Below, piece by piece: positions 30,296 to 42,500 of a DNA stretch of 64,000 nt. The position numbers were made by a program, and so were the translations under genes. The notes under the pieces are model-generated. The model was not told the origin of the DNA and ran no database searches. It was given only the letters and a program-made list of their open reading frames with translations. The first letter of the stretch is position 1. Each line of letters begins with the position of its first letter. The stretch is from Skeletonema tropicum (Eukaryota > Bacillariophyta > Thalassiosirophyceae > Thalassiosirales > Thalassiosiraceae). The stretch spans positions 1,922,001 to 1,986,000 of the forward strand of contig CM074140.1 in NCBI GenBank assembly GCA_037178625.1, read 5' to 3'.

Positions 30296-33200
30296 TTACA
30301 ATACCAGACGGAGGTAGCGAAGATTGTGTTTCAAAGATTGACCTCGATGCTTTCTAACACGTTTCTTCGCAGCGTTCTTTGCCAGCACCCGCTGTTCTTC
30401 TGTTATCAAAAGTTCAGTGCTGCTGACACAGTGTATGCCAATAGCATGTGTTGGGTAATTGGAAGGGCTCAGGGAGCCATCGTTATTAATGATCCAATGC
30501 AATCCAAATTCGTTTTCGCGTTTGAATATTGCCATACTTTCATCGCGAACTAGGTATAAATTTGCCGAGCCTTCACCTACTCCGAGCCCATTTGTTAAGA
30601 AGTACTTGCATTTTCCATCAACCACAGCTCCCAACTTTTTTCCATCGTACACAAATTGCAGCAGAATCACTTACATTACAAAGCTTCATTATATCACCAG
30701 AAAGTTTTGCCGTTGACTTAATCTCAACGTCATGGCAAATTGCATATCCAGGATGAGACAAGAGCTCCCCAGAGAAAACTTTTTCTCGACTGACTGTGCA
30801 ATCTTGAAATGTAGATGGGACCTGGCTAGTTTTCAGATCATCGCCATGTTTGAATATCAAGCGACAGGGAGAGTCTCTCTTCACAAGTGAAAAGTGAGGC
30901 AATCTTGTGGCAAAAACAAGATCGGTATTATTCCTTGGAGACATGCTCCCGTCTTCATTCACTTTAAGATCAGGTGTAGACGTTTTTCCATATATCTTGT
31001 CAATCATCCTACCAAAAGTTTTGTTGTCGTACCGACAAGTTGCCATGTGAAGTTTGTCTCCTTCTCCTCCGAGGCTAGGACCAGTAGACTGATGAGAGCA
31101 AGAAGAAATTGGAGTGAGCAATCCACCAATTATCCAAAAAAATGCACATACACAAGAGACAGCGGATGATTCAAGTGCACTTACCAAACATGATCTGCCA
31201 CCACGGCAACCCACAAATCGATTTCTCTCATACTTGACGGATAACGCACTCTCAGTTGGCCCGATGCATAGATCATGAAAGTCCTGTCCAGGCAAGCGAT
31301 GGCACTTTTCACTTAAACAGAGTGCCATACCAGGATGACTGCTTAATGTAAGCTTGGTGCCTGAATCCACACTACCAATCGAGCTAATATCCAAGTCGTA
31401 ATCTTCTTGTCGTGCAAGTAGACGGGAAACATCCTCAAATCGAATGATGTCTTCTAACAACGCCGACTTTTTCACAAGACAAATTGGCTTGAAAGCTATC
31501 TTTTCAGCACGCTTTTTCACCCACTCGACCTCCTCTTCCAGCCCCTCTCGCTGAAATGTTACGAAAGCTCTAGAATACATCTCCATCGCATTACTAAACC
31601 TGTGGGACAACATCAGACAGTGACGATGAGTGCATGTAGTATGTGTGAAGATGTAATTGACATAGATTCGCACGTTCTTCTCACCTGAAGTGCTGTTGAA
31701 AATACAGCGCTAGTAACATGTACGCCTTTCCAGAATCGTGAGGTGCTACTGCTTCTGTGGCGATATAGTCTAATATCACATCAAATGAAGTGTCAATTGT
31801 GCCTTGACATCTCTTCTTCTCTTTCTTTGTATGTGATTTCCCGCGTAGCACTTCAATGTCATGAATGTGAGCTTTGATACAAGGCAATATGCCCATGGCA
31901 GCTACTCTCCGCTTGAGAAATGAGGGCGAGCATAAAATGTTTGATGCCAGAAGATGCGACTGATAATGACTCGATGACATAACATGCCATGTCAGCCTTT
32001 GAAAAAGATATTCATCATCAGCAACAGTCTGCCAGTAGCTCTCAGTGCTGAGTTTATCGATGTATTCTCTCGCATAGAGAAGATGCAAGGCCGACACAAG
32101 TGTTGTTGCATTTTTCTTTCTTTTTCTTGCTAGCCTCAGTCGATTTGCGAATAGGATTTCCCGTTCTCGTTTATCGTTCATTACCTGCTTCACGTACTCT
32201 TGCCCCGAATCGTGGCGGACCTTAAACTTATCCCCTTGTCGTTCGAGTAAACCCATGTCATGTAACTGTTGCAGCACTAATACTGTTCTGTCCATACAAG
32301 CCAGATCTCTCCTATCCTCGGGCAATAATAGAGCATCGAGAAGTTTCGTTGCCGCCGCAGCAGACACAAATGTAGGCTTCATTTCGTTCGTAGTAAATAT
32401 TGCTGAAAACGCAACGAAAGACGCTTTCAGAGGCTCGCCACTGACTCCTGCAAAACATCGATCTGTCAAGTTAAACATGGTATCATGAGAAGTTATTTGA
32501 AGAGCGAGAGCATCTGACTCTGACATTTCATTTGCCAACTCCTGAAAGGCTGCATATCTGTTGTTTGAGGATGACAATCTTCGACCTGCGATGCAAATAG
32601 CAACGGGTATCAAGCACCTGTTAGCAATATCTACTGCTAACGTTTCCTCCTCAGTCGTCAGAGGAGTGTGCTCGCAACCAATTTCACGTAAAAGTAATGT
32701 TCTTGACTCTTGCGGTGAAAGCTTTCCAACATCAATGACCTTTGCTTTGCGAAAACCCCCTCTTAGTCTTGTGGAAAGGAGTACCCTCAAATGACTATCA
32801 AATCGGTTGGTGAAGTTCAACCACGGAATAGCTGATCGACTCCATACATCGTCGAGTACAATCAGGACATGTCTATCACTCAATAGGCGGCACATTGCAT
32901 CTTTTGCAGCTTCCATTGCAGCATGCTCCTTCTGTCTTAAAACTGAATAGCCATCTGAAGGTAGGGTGATAGGTTCATCGAATGATGGCACCTCTAGATC
33001 AAGTTGCCTGCAGATAGATTCAATTAAGCCGACATAAAGGTCGTAAGTCACGCCACCACGTATACCCTCTCCACGAACTTGAGATAAGGAAAGCCATGCA
33101 ATTCCATCAGCAAAATGCAAAAGGGTGCTACGAGTCGACACAACCATGGAGCATAATACAGACTTTCCGATTCTGAAAAGTGAGAGCGAGGCAAAATATA

Positions 33201-34263
33201 TTAGCCTTTTCAAGCAGTTAATGCAGCGGCAAGCAAGTGACAAAATTCTTACCCTCCATCACCTCGAAGTAAGACAACGTTCCGGCTCTCACCGCAATCC
33301 TCTGATGCATTTACGAAGGAAGAATCTTGCAAATTGGATATAACATCATCAACAAGGCTCTGCCTTCGTAAGAGTGTATCCCTATTTCTTAGTTCGGATG
33401 TAATCGACATGGCTGTTAGCGGCTGTGAGGTTGAGTGAAAGAATACAAGTAATTAAGTGAGCAAGTGATTTCATAACGAAATATTCATGTGATTCGCTGT
33501 ATACACTTACCACAGCAGCAGAATCGACTTTCACGCAGCAGTTCAAGCTGATATCAAAATCCACAGGAACTGCTTCAGGTATGACTTCAGCTACGTAGGG
33601 AGATGCAGGTCTGTGGAATAAATCATACACAATAGATGCATCATCCTCCTGAGATTCTTCAGAGTGCGATGGATAGATGTATTGTGCGCCGGGTCTCCTA
33701 GTCTCGATGTCATCCTCGTCTTCAACATGATCTGTCGAAACTGCCTCCTCTCCTTTATCATAACCAACGCTATCGTTCAATATCTCATCGATATCGCTAT
33801 TGAATGCATCTTGAATAGCCTCCATGTTCATAAGATCCTCTTCAACATCAACATGTGCACCCCCCTTCTCAGAAGCTGCTACTAGCAACTCTTGATAGAG
33901 TGCATTCTCCAAGTGCCCCGCCGCACTCATAGATTCAAGAGCATAATGATTTTGCACATCTTGAGGCAAGTCATTCGACGCCCCCATTTGTTCTTCCGCA
34001 GAAATAGACGTATCGTTCGTAGACGATGTATCACCTCTCTCGCCAAGATTGTGTTTACATCCACCGTACTCTCCATGCTGCGCAAATATCTCCTGCAAAG
34101 GATTTAATGAACTTGAAGTTACGCTATGGCAAGCATTATTTCTTTGGTCCGGGGTGCTGCATCTGCTCTTCCGCGATCCATCAGCACCGGGCTTGCTTAT
34201 TTTTTCTCCATCCATTGTTTCAAGTAGGTTGATCGGCACCAAATCTATCTTGTATAATCTCAA
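30296..34263 (-). CDS. NB-ARC (STAND) NTPase with C-terminal duplicated Cys-containing domain
   Basis: Exons 34263-33511, 33422-33253, 33172-31685, 31599-31185 and 31088-30296. All splice phases agree; about 1205 residues. A disordered acidic N-terminus leads into a nucleotide-binding switch. The P-loop GDGGIGKS is assembled across an intron. Then come Walker B HVLIVLDDVW, the STR sensor in VLLSTRLRG, LSPQESRTLL, and CLIPVAICIAG in the place of the GLPLA motif. A helical region follows. The C-terminus has two similar segments starting HPGMALC and HPGYAIC, perhaps a lectin-like or beta-trefoil fold. The frame shifts once at the A6 run near 30636-30641; repeat-to-repeat alignment favours a one-base indel over a 40-nt intron. 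A later ATG (MDGEK) is an alternative start. Role inferred: regulated ATPase in signalling or defence; ligand unknown. Confidence 0.8.
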
Positions 34264-35110
34264 GTTGATTGCTTACAGTTGCTCCGTGCATGCATCAGCC
34301 CATTCGGCAGAGCTGCTTCTTCGTTCGGTGGTCGGTGCAGTTGTGCTGGTTCTCTTTATGTTCTCAGCCAAGCCAGCAAGAGAAGGTCACGGAGTGTTGC
34401 GGGTTGAAAACGATTAAGAAAAGACTTGTGAACACTATGGTACTTTTTAGTGCTCGCTACTTAGTTCACACGTTGATGCGAGTAATGACTAAAAAAATCT
34501 GTCTATCTATCTATCTTTTGAGATATCGTAAGTTCAAAGCGGTTCTCAAAAACCACTTTCTTGCATTCTTCCTCCCTCTCGCTAAAGCTACAGTTCTCAT
34601 TTTTAGGCCTTATGCATGATTTGCATGATTGGATAACCGTTCAAAATAAGGCTAATCAACGACGATCCGCGAGCGTGAATGAGGGCAAATTTACAGACCC
34701 TAACCCTTACGTATGAGTTTGAAGCTACACATAAATAGCATACATGTATATTTCTTGTTTGCATCTTACATATACGTACAGAAGTATCGTAGTATTAGGG
34801 AGAAAGGAGAAACTCTTGTTTTTTCGCGAGCCACCATACAATAGGTATTGTACCTACCAGTTCGACCCCGCGCTCGTCCCACGGACAGCTCTCACAAAGT
34901 CTAAATAAAAAAGCTAATTCTTGACCGTTTGCACCTAGTTATGCTCGTTTATTCTTCCTCCGTGTTGCCCCAACCAAATGTCAATCCCGGCCTCAGCGCC
35001 ATCATTAGAGATAAGCTCATCGCCGAACCCATTAGATGGCACCGCATTAATTCAGTATCAATTATCAGCAGTGCACCAGAGCTCTTTCGATGCAAAATCG
35101 GACTTCTTTT
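34264..35110. other. Intergenic region
   Basis: No gene supported. A short CTAT microsatellite lies at about 34501-34517. The left copy of the LTR target site (CTTTT) is at 35106-35110. Confidence 0.5.
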
Positions 35111-36579
35111 TGTTAGTATCCTCGATCTCCCTACTTCCAATCGATGCTATTGATAGATTAGATAGGAGATAAAAGATAATGATTAGAGTATTTCCGTACT
35201 CTACTTGTATCTACGTACGTGTAATCTAACACCCCCCCACAATTCGATATCACGTAGTCGATATCGGATTGTACCAAATAGCATCTCTATCCTTTCAATA
35301 AAGGACAAAGGAAGTCCACTTTACAATGAGTGACGTGACCAAGTTGTCTCCAACATCATTGGGGTAATCAAGGGTTGTTTTTGTAACTGAATCATCTGGG
35401 TTACCCCGGTCGATCCCAGGATTCCACTGGCTACCATACAGACCCATTTGATCGCCTGAATGCATTAAGGTAACGGGAATATCAGCCACTAGGTAACCTT
35501 CGTCAATCATAAACGACCACGGTTTTGCCTGCACTCCAGAGTTAGTTCCAATAATATTCTGCTGATCCACATCGTTCATCTTAGGTCCAATACATTTCCT
35601 CTGCTCAACATCGGTTGTCTTAGTTCCAATACAGTTCCGCTGCTTAACATCGGTTGTTTGAGTTCCAATACGTTTCCTCTGCTCAACTTCAGTTGTCTTA
35701 GTTTCAACACAATTCCACTGCTCAATTTCAATTTTGTTAGTTCCCAATACGAGTCCTCTGCGCGCTATCATTCAGCACTATATCCGCTGCTGTAACCTCA
35801 GTCGGTTCAAGCTTCATGGAGCTCTCTTCTTCATCAGTATTGTATTCGTCCTCAACCTTCGGTTCAAGCTTCATGGAACTCTCTTCTTCATCAGTATTGT
35901 ATTCGTCCTCAACCTTCGGTTCAAGCTTCATGAAACTCTCTTCTTCATCAGTATTGTATTCGTCCTCAACCTCAAATGCAATATGATTTCGCTGAGTTGC
36001 TGCTAAAAAAATCTTCCCCGCTGTTTCCAGGTCGTGTTGGAGTTGTGGAAGAGTTTCTACTAATTCCTCATACTCGTCACTGTCTTCATAATTAAATGGT
36101 TCATACTGAGTAGATTGCTCAGAGTCGTCAAAGGTGTTAATAAGAGTATCCAAGTTGTGTAGCATAGTTATCATGGGCTGCGTACACATCGTCGGCGTCC
36201 TCGACTGGTAAGTACCTAATTGATGTTGTTTGCTTTGTAGGAGGTGTGTCACTGATAAATGTTGGTGAATCTACACGTAGTGTTGTTGCTCCGTTAATAA
36301 TATTGTCATGGCATGTACCTTGTGGAGGTGTGGCAATGACAATTTTGTTTAATAGCGCATGAGTTGCGCCGCCAACAAATTCGTTGGTTGCCAAATTCAC
36401 AAATGGAATTATGGCATAAATGAACTTCATTGTTGGTGATTGTATAGGCTCTATAACCTGTTAGTATCCTCGATCTCCCTACTTCCAATCGATGCTATTG
36501 ATAGATTAGATAGGAGATAAAAGATAATGATTAGAGTATTTCCGTACTCTACTTGTATCTACGTACGTGTAATCTAACA
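35111..36579 (-). mobile_element. Short non-autonomous LTR retrotransposon, identical 121-bp LTRs
   Basis: LTRs at 35111-35231 and 36459-36579 are identical over 121 bp and begin TG / end CA. The element is flanked by CTTTT on both sides (35106-35110 and 36580-36584), a 5-bp target duplication. Orientation is minus: after the right LTR the minus strand reads GGTTATAGAGCC, resembling a tRNA-Met-type primer site, and the C7 run after the left LTR is a G-rich polypurine tract on the minus strand. Total length is 1469 bp, too short for gag-pol. Inside are minus-strand ORFs (36430-36137, 36252-35737, 35771-35295). They include three copies of a 19-residue acidic repeat containing EDEYNTDEEES (57-bp unit) and several copies of a 13-residue GTKTTDVEQR-type repeat. 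No reverse transcriptase or integrase motif. Confidence 0.92.
35295..36430 (-). CDS. Internal ORFs of the LTR element (acidic repeat protein, frame-broken)
   Basis: Three overlapping minus-strand frames (97, 171 and 158 codons) succeed one another through the element interior. If read through the frame changes they would give one protein with a hydrophobic start (MKFIYAIIPFVNL), an acidic middle with the 19-residue repeats, a 13-residue basic/acidic repeat block and a tail without recognisable domains. No Gag zinc knuckle is visible. Likely a non-canonical or decayed product of the retroelement. Splicing cannot be excluded. Confidence 0.35.
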
Positions 36580-36596
36580 CTTTTTTAGAAAATGTA

Positions 36597-36777
36597 GAGT
36601 GTGTCCACCGTAGCTGCCCGCGGGTTTGTCCGCTCGTCGGGGCGGGCAACTACGGCGGACGGGCAACTACGGAATACGTTATCTGTTAGTGTCCAGACAT
36701 CAATTGTCCGGATTTTCTAGCGGGCAACTACTGTGGACGGGCAAGTACCAAGGCGGGCAACTACGGTGGACACACTG
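36597..36777. mobile_element. MITE, TA target, CAGT-type termini
   Basis: A 181-bp unit with inverted ends AGTGTGTCCACCGTAG (then C/T and TGCCCGC), flanked by TA at 36595-36596 and 36778-36779. The outermost base is G on the left and the complement of C on the right, one mismatch. Internal copies of CGGGCAACTACGG repeat the terminal motif. Same class of ends (CAGT, TA) as the element at 7100 but a different family. Confidence 0.78.
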
Positions 36778-36992
36778 TAGCCAAAGAACGGGTTGGCGGG
36801 AACTGGAGAGGACATACATGTTGTCCATTGCCGCCACAAGGCCACACCATTACCACAAGATTCTCACCACACACTCGTGACGCGTCCACATCCACCACCA
36901 CGCCTCCTGCTTCCTCATCTCTCTCACAATGTTATGAACCAACGTAACTGCGTCACTTCCCACTACAAACTCACTATACAGTATAACAAACA

Positions 36993-38272
36993 ATGTGTCG
37001 GCCACCCTCACCCAAAACCGCCGTATCCGGCGACAAAACGCCATCCACTCTGGCGCGATACACCACAGCCTCCATCCTCGTCGCCACCCTCTCCATTTGG
37101 GGCTACTACGCCTACCCACCACGCGATGCCACACCCGGCCTCACCACCGAAATGCACTCCTACCAAGTCCCACTAGCCCTAACTGCATTCTACCTCGTCT
37201 CTCTTCCCACTCTCAAATGGTTCACCGAGAACTTCCTCGCGCCAAGATACGACATGAAGCTCCTCCTAACCGAATCAATGATCATTTACAACGTTGCACA
37301 AGTATTCCTCAATGGATGGATGGTCTACGCCATCATTGATGCGTTGGTGTATCGTGGACATCCGTTTATTGGATCGAGGAGTTTGACGGGTGTGGCTGTT
37401 TCGAGTGGGAGTTCGTATGCGGTTTGGGTTCATTATTGTGATAAGTATCTGGAGTTTTTTGATACGTATTTCATGGTTTTGAGGGGGAATATGAAGCAGG
37501 TGAGTTTTGAATTGGCTGGGTTTTTACTTGGCAGGGTGCAGTTTCGAAGAGCAATGATGTTTATTACATGATGGCATGATCTTATATAATCTGGAAAAGA
37601 GATAGTGTGGTCAAATGATAGCTACCGAGGAGACATGCTATGCACATGATGTGAATTTTTATCAGTGACTGCTTGGTATGGATGCTAACTTTCTCTCTCT
37701 TTACACCTGAAAAAAGGTCTCCTTTCTTCACATTTATCACCACACAACTATTGCCTGGGCATGGTGGATCGCAAGTGACCGTTTCTCCCGGTGGAGATGT
37801 GTACTTTGGTGCACTCCTCAATTCCATCATTCACGTCATGATGTATGCATACTATGCACTTGCACTGTTGAAAGTGTCGTGTCCCTGGAAGCGTTTCTTG
37901 ACACAAGCGCAGCTATTGCAATTCACAAGTGTAGTTATCTACACTGGCTTTACAGGGTACAAACATTACATGGAGTTGCCTCATGAGGCTATTGCGGGTG
38001 AACAGCCTAGCATTCAAGAGTACTTTATGTGCTGTGGTGTGCAAGTCTTTGAGATGGTTAGTTTGTTCATTTTGTTCAGCATTTTTTACAAAAAATCATA
38101 TTCTAAAAAGAATAAGGAAGCAGCTAAGGCAAAGGATGATGATCAATGCCAGAAGGCTATGGGAGAGATTTCAATTGCTGCCAAGGAGGCAGCTGGACTT
38201 GCAGCAAAGGATGCTGGAAAGTTGGTTGCTAGTGCTAGCAAGGTCGTAAGGGACAGGTGCCGAGCAGTATGA
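36993..38272 (+). CDS. ELO-type polyunsaturated fatty acid elongase (3-ketoacyl-CoA synthase)
   Basis: Exons 36993-37499 and 37717-38272; GT-AG intron of 217 nt. ER membrane condensing enzyme that adds two carbons to acyl-CoA. Family motifs: KYLEFFDTYF, the histidine box HIYHHTT formed at the splice junction, MYAYYAL and QFTSVVIYTG. From memory it is very close to Thalassiosira pseudonana ELO2, reported to elongate C20 PUFA such as EPA, down to the Lys/Ala-rich tail ending DAGKLVASASK. Just after HIYHHTTIAWAWWIA the frame slips. Dropping one base in the CC near 37782 restores SPGGDVYFGALLNS and a total of 353 residues, close to the roughly 358 of the homologue. The slip is probably a sequence error, otherwise a damaged allele. 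Confidence 0.88.
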
Positions 38273-38575
38273 AAGCAATGTAAATAATGCATAAAGGGAA
38301 TCATAAAGGGAATAAAGAATATATTTATGAATTGCGCTAATCCTCATGAGTGAGTAAGTAGGCTACTTTATGATGCTGTCTGTAGAGTAGCTTTGGTGAG
38401 CAATGCGATTCAAATAATGACCTGAGGAAAACCACTTTGACGGACCAAGGACGGACTCCTAAATGCGTCACTCAAAAAAACGTCAAGTTGCTTGATTGAT
38501 CGATCGAATGCGATGATGATGCATGATGCATGCTCACTGCTCCATACATCTCATCACATCTCTTCCAACAAAACA
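38273..38575. other. Intergenic region
   Basis: 3' flank of the elongase and 5' flank of the next gene. Nothing else seen. Confidence 0.5.
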
Positions 38576-39483
38576 ATGGCTGCGTATGGATTTGGGCTCC
38601 TCCTATTGGCGATGCTGATAAGCAGCATCAGCGCATTTTCAATCAAGATAGTAGGTTTACCTGGAGGCCAAGTTGAATCGCTGCCAGGAATGTATGTAAA
38701 CTCGTTCCGAAGATGGATTGCCGAAGAAGAAAGCAACAACACTGACGACAATGGTGAAATGAAATCTTGTGACTCAAATACTATCAAAATTGAACCCATT
38801 TCAGGTGCAGGTATATCAATTGACGAAGGATGGGTAAACCCTACAAGTACTGCGGACTTGTTTTGGCCACTTGATGTCAAGCTGCAAGCAAGGCCAGCGC
38901 TAAACGTGATGTTCAGACAAGGAGTTTTATCGTATGCATCACCAGGATTAGATGTCAGAGTGCCGCACAACGGAGGTTCTTGGAGGAACTACGGAATGAA
39001 TTCCCAGCCCATTGCAAGGCAGTGGACATCTTTGGAGATAGCAATGGAGCAAATGTTTCATATTGAGTCATTTATTCTAGAGAGAGAATCAACAGCTGGT
39101 GATGTGAAACATACAACTCTATTTGACTAGTATGGACTATCAAGAATGCTTTGCAAAAGGTGGCGACTTTTATTGGTGAATTGGATTCTCTGTCCCCACT
39201 GAATTCTGGTTTCCATATTATTTCATTTCCTTTGATAGACACATTTTCGGACTTGCCTTGTCCTACACGAACGGAGGATGAAGATAAGGTGGAGAGCGAG
39301 GAAATCTACAAAATTGTCATGCTGGGTACTAGCGAGCCCTTCGGCAGCAAATTGCTTGATATGGATGAAGATATCTTGACGATGTCATCAACTTCTGCTC
39401 TGGAGGTTGTTGTTGCCAGGACAGTCAAAGGAAAAGATTCCGAGTATCTCCCTGAGCAATACAAACCTCTGTACATCGGATAA
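38576..39483 (+). CDS. Unknown protein with signal peptide / plastid-like presequence (frame disrupted once)
   Basis: Starts MAAYGFGLLLLAMLISSISA followed by FSIK, a signal peptide with a possible ASAF-type plastid site. I do not recognise a family. Visible features are a conserved-looking globular part (GWVNPTSTADLFWPLDVKLQ, VRVPHNGGSWRNYGM) and an acidic C-terminus. A TAG at 39128 interrupts the frame. Adding one base near 39125 joins LFD to LVWTIKNALQKVATF and gives 302 residues ending KPLYIG. A 32-nt GT-AG intron (ending at the TAG) would also keep frame but is very short. Convergent with the patatin-like gene, 66 bp apart. Confidence 0.6.
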
Positions 39484-39549
39484 GTTATAAGAAGCATAAA
39501 ACTGTGCAAATTTGTTCATTACTAACGTTGACTTAGCGCGTATGTATAT

Positions 39550-42500
39550 TTACAACTCCACAGAAGAATTGGTTTTCCCTTTCTTCAAGTTGTCAGATAT
39601 GTGGTCCAACCGACCACCGCGAAAGCCTGGCAGTGCTGCAAGGAGGGCTTCAATTTCTATGTACTCGAGAGTGTCGCCTCCATCACGTAGATACTGATCA
39701 GATTCGTGTATTCGACGTTTTGCCTGACGTGCAAGCAAGCCATCAGGATGAGAGGCCATTGTTTCTTGTACCTTACGCTTTGCCTCTCTCTTGCCTGTTA
39801 TCCATGCCGCAAAAGATCTGCGTTTCATTTCTTCTTCATTTTCATTCTTGCCAATGTAAGAAGATTTGATTTTGACAGGTTTGTCCAAGACATCTACGTC
39901 ATCTTCTCCCATTGGGAATAAAAGCTCCTGCGACTCTCTCACCAGTGATTGCTGTACTATCAAAAGTCAGACCTGCTATGGGAGCGAGGATATCATATGC
40001 TGCCTGCATATCCATGCCTCACCGCAAGGATAACTTCATCTTTGTCTTGACAGAGAGCAGGCAATTCTGGTGTCCCATATGGAAGAGTGATTGGTAAAAG
40101 GATGGGCTCTCTTCCAATCTTCAATCTCTGCTTTTAACAGGCTCGGCGTCATCACTCCCATAGAGTATTTTCGTCGGTGGTATCTTGACCCCTTGCAGGT
40201 AATCTTGGTTGTTCGTAGAATTCTGACAGTGCAGTGCAATGCCACGCGCTAGACCTTCCTCGAGCGTGAGTACATCCTCGATATACCTGTATTGACTGCC
40301 ACCACCAGCAAACCATTTTGCTACTTGTTTCATACCATTCTGGCGGAAGTAAATTAGGCGCGACAATCTTCTCATACATGTGTTGCTTCGTTTCAACAAC
40401 ACATCCATCAGGTCGAGATCTTAGTGCCAAGACGTGTGTAGCATTTGCCTTTTCAACAGCTGAGCGATACGGGATCGGCTCATAGCAAAATGCATCAAAG
40501 CACAAGTGCGAGTTTTGCTCCTTCCTCCTATTCATCTCTTTACCCGAACGCCATCTTGGAAATCTACCCTTTTCCTCTACCAGTTTCCTGTTTTTGCTAC
40601 GAATGAGCTGCAGTGGCGGGCCAGCTGCTCCAGGAACAAGCGCACTTGCCTCCAAACAGGGGTATATACCACTCTTTCCTTCGTCATCCATTCGTCCTGT
40701 TGGTTTGATGACCTTATCCTCTTGTTTACGCTTTCGCCTTCTTTTTCTTGTGTCGATTTGCAAAACCGTACATTGCATTTGTTCCATGGAGGAGGCAGCG
40801 GTGGATTCGTCGTACACTACATCTGGAGCAAAGAATGAATTACGAACATGTAGAGAACATGAAATACGGCACAGTCTTGACAATATTCCAAAGCCGCCTA
40901 TACCATCTAACTCTGCCTTTGCTGCTGGATTCTGAGCCAACTCCCGATTCCATCATTGAAACCAAAGAAATCTCCTTCTGCTCCATTGAATGCGATCGTC
41001 TCCATATCCCCCGAACCACCGCTGCTGACTGCCGATGATATCACGTACAATGGCTGCCGTTTGTCATTGGCACGGAAAGCATCTAAATCAAAAGGCCTCA
41101 ATCCGTGTGTATCATCCATTATTCCGTCCAAAACGAAGGTGAGATTCATACCAGGTCGTCGCCTTAGGTATTGTCTCATAGCAGAAGCAAAGTCCAAAGC
41201 ATCGAGTGCCGGGCGAAGAGCACGTCCGAAACGTTTCACGCCAAATGATATTGGCTTCGAAACAGTTCTTTGCGCAAATGAATTTACACCAGATAGCAGG
41301 TAATCCACCGACTCAAACATTACCCCGTCATAATGATCATCAGCCCAGCGATTATTGACAACAGAGCCAGATCGCTTCACTCTTATTCTTCCCATTGCCA
41401 TCTCCACACTTGAAATGCCTTCATCACACAACCATGCATCAGAATCCGAGATGTTATAATCATTGTCCATTTGGACACAAATTGCGTCGTCATCATCACT
41501 AGCAGGTAGCAACAGTGGCTGACTTTTCGCCGAATTACTGCTCACTTAACAGCTTTCTCTCTATCAAATCACTCAGATAATCTACTCCAAAGTTCAACAT
41601 ACCCCTCCTTGTACTGGCAAACTTACTCCCGGCTTTCGGCATGATGTCGGTGTAAATGTCCGTACACAGCTGCCTAGAAACGAGGTAGGCTCCAACGATC
41701 GCTCCGGCACTCGATCCATGCACCGAGTCGAACGCGTCAAGAAGATCGAGTGTTGAAAGCGCAGCAGCCATACCGGCTGATACCGCTCCTCTCATACCAC
41801 CTCCTTCAATCACCAAGGCCAGGTGGGGTATTGACTCCTCGTCATTGGGTGAATGGGATTGACGATCTCCTGGAGTTGAATTAGTTCTGACTCGTTCTTT
41901 GATGAGCTCGAGCACATTATGTTGATTAATGAGCTCGATCCCAAGTTCATACTCTGACTTGTTTTGGGCAGATGCGGCATTGCAGTTGAGCAGTGAACTC
42001 AATGTGCCATTCACAATTGGATCGTGCCGTTGAAACATTGTTTGTTTGGAGATTGACGATGGTGTGTCATTCTCATTCTCCAAAACAATATCAGACCCGA
42101 TGCCTTGAAGAGGAAAGCGAAACCCGACGTCTTTTAGTGAGGTTCCATTTATCAAGACTGCCTCTCTCATCTCATGAATGTTGGTTACTATGGCAGGACA
42201 TTGTAATTCTTCTTTGCTAATAATCTCTTTTGTGTTCTTCTTCTGACCAGGTGATCGTTTCCGTCGGCGAAAGAAGCCTGATTTCTTCTTGTCACTCACT
42301 TCTTCTGTAACATCCTTCTCGTCTTCATCATTTTCTACATCATGGTCAGTAGGATTTTTTGGTACTTCATGTGATACTTCTTCTTCATCTTTCTTTTCCT
42401 CGAGTGAAGCTTCCAGATCTACATTTACAATTGTATCTACATCTGGTGCAGCCAAAACTAGTTGCCTCAATTCATTAGGAGCTGCACCAAACATTGCTAG

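Noticed and set aside
30635..30674. 40-nt GTAAGT...AAAAAAG intron in the NB-ARC gene
   Set aside because: The segment aligns as coding sequence with the first copy of the C-terminal repeat; a one-base change in the A6 run explains the frame.
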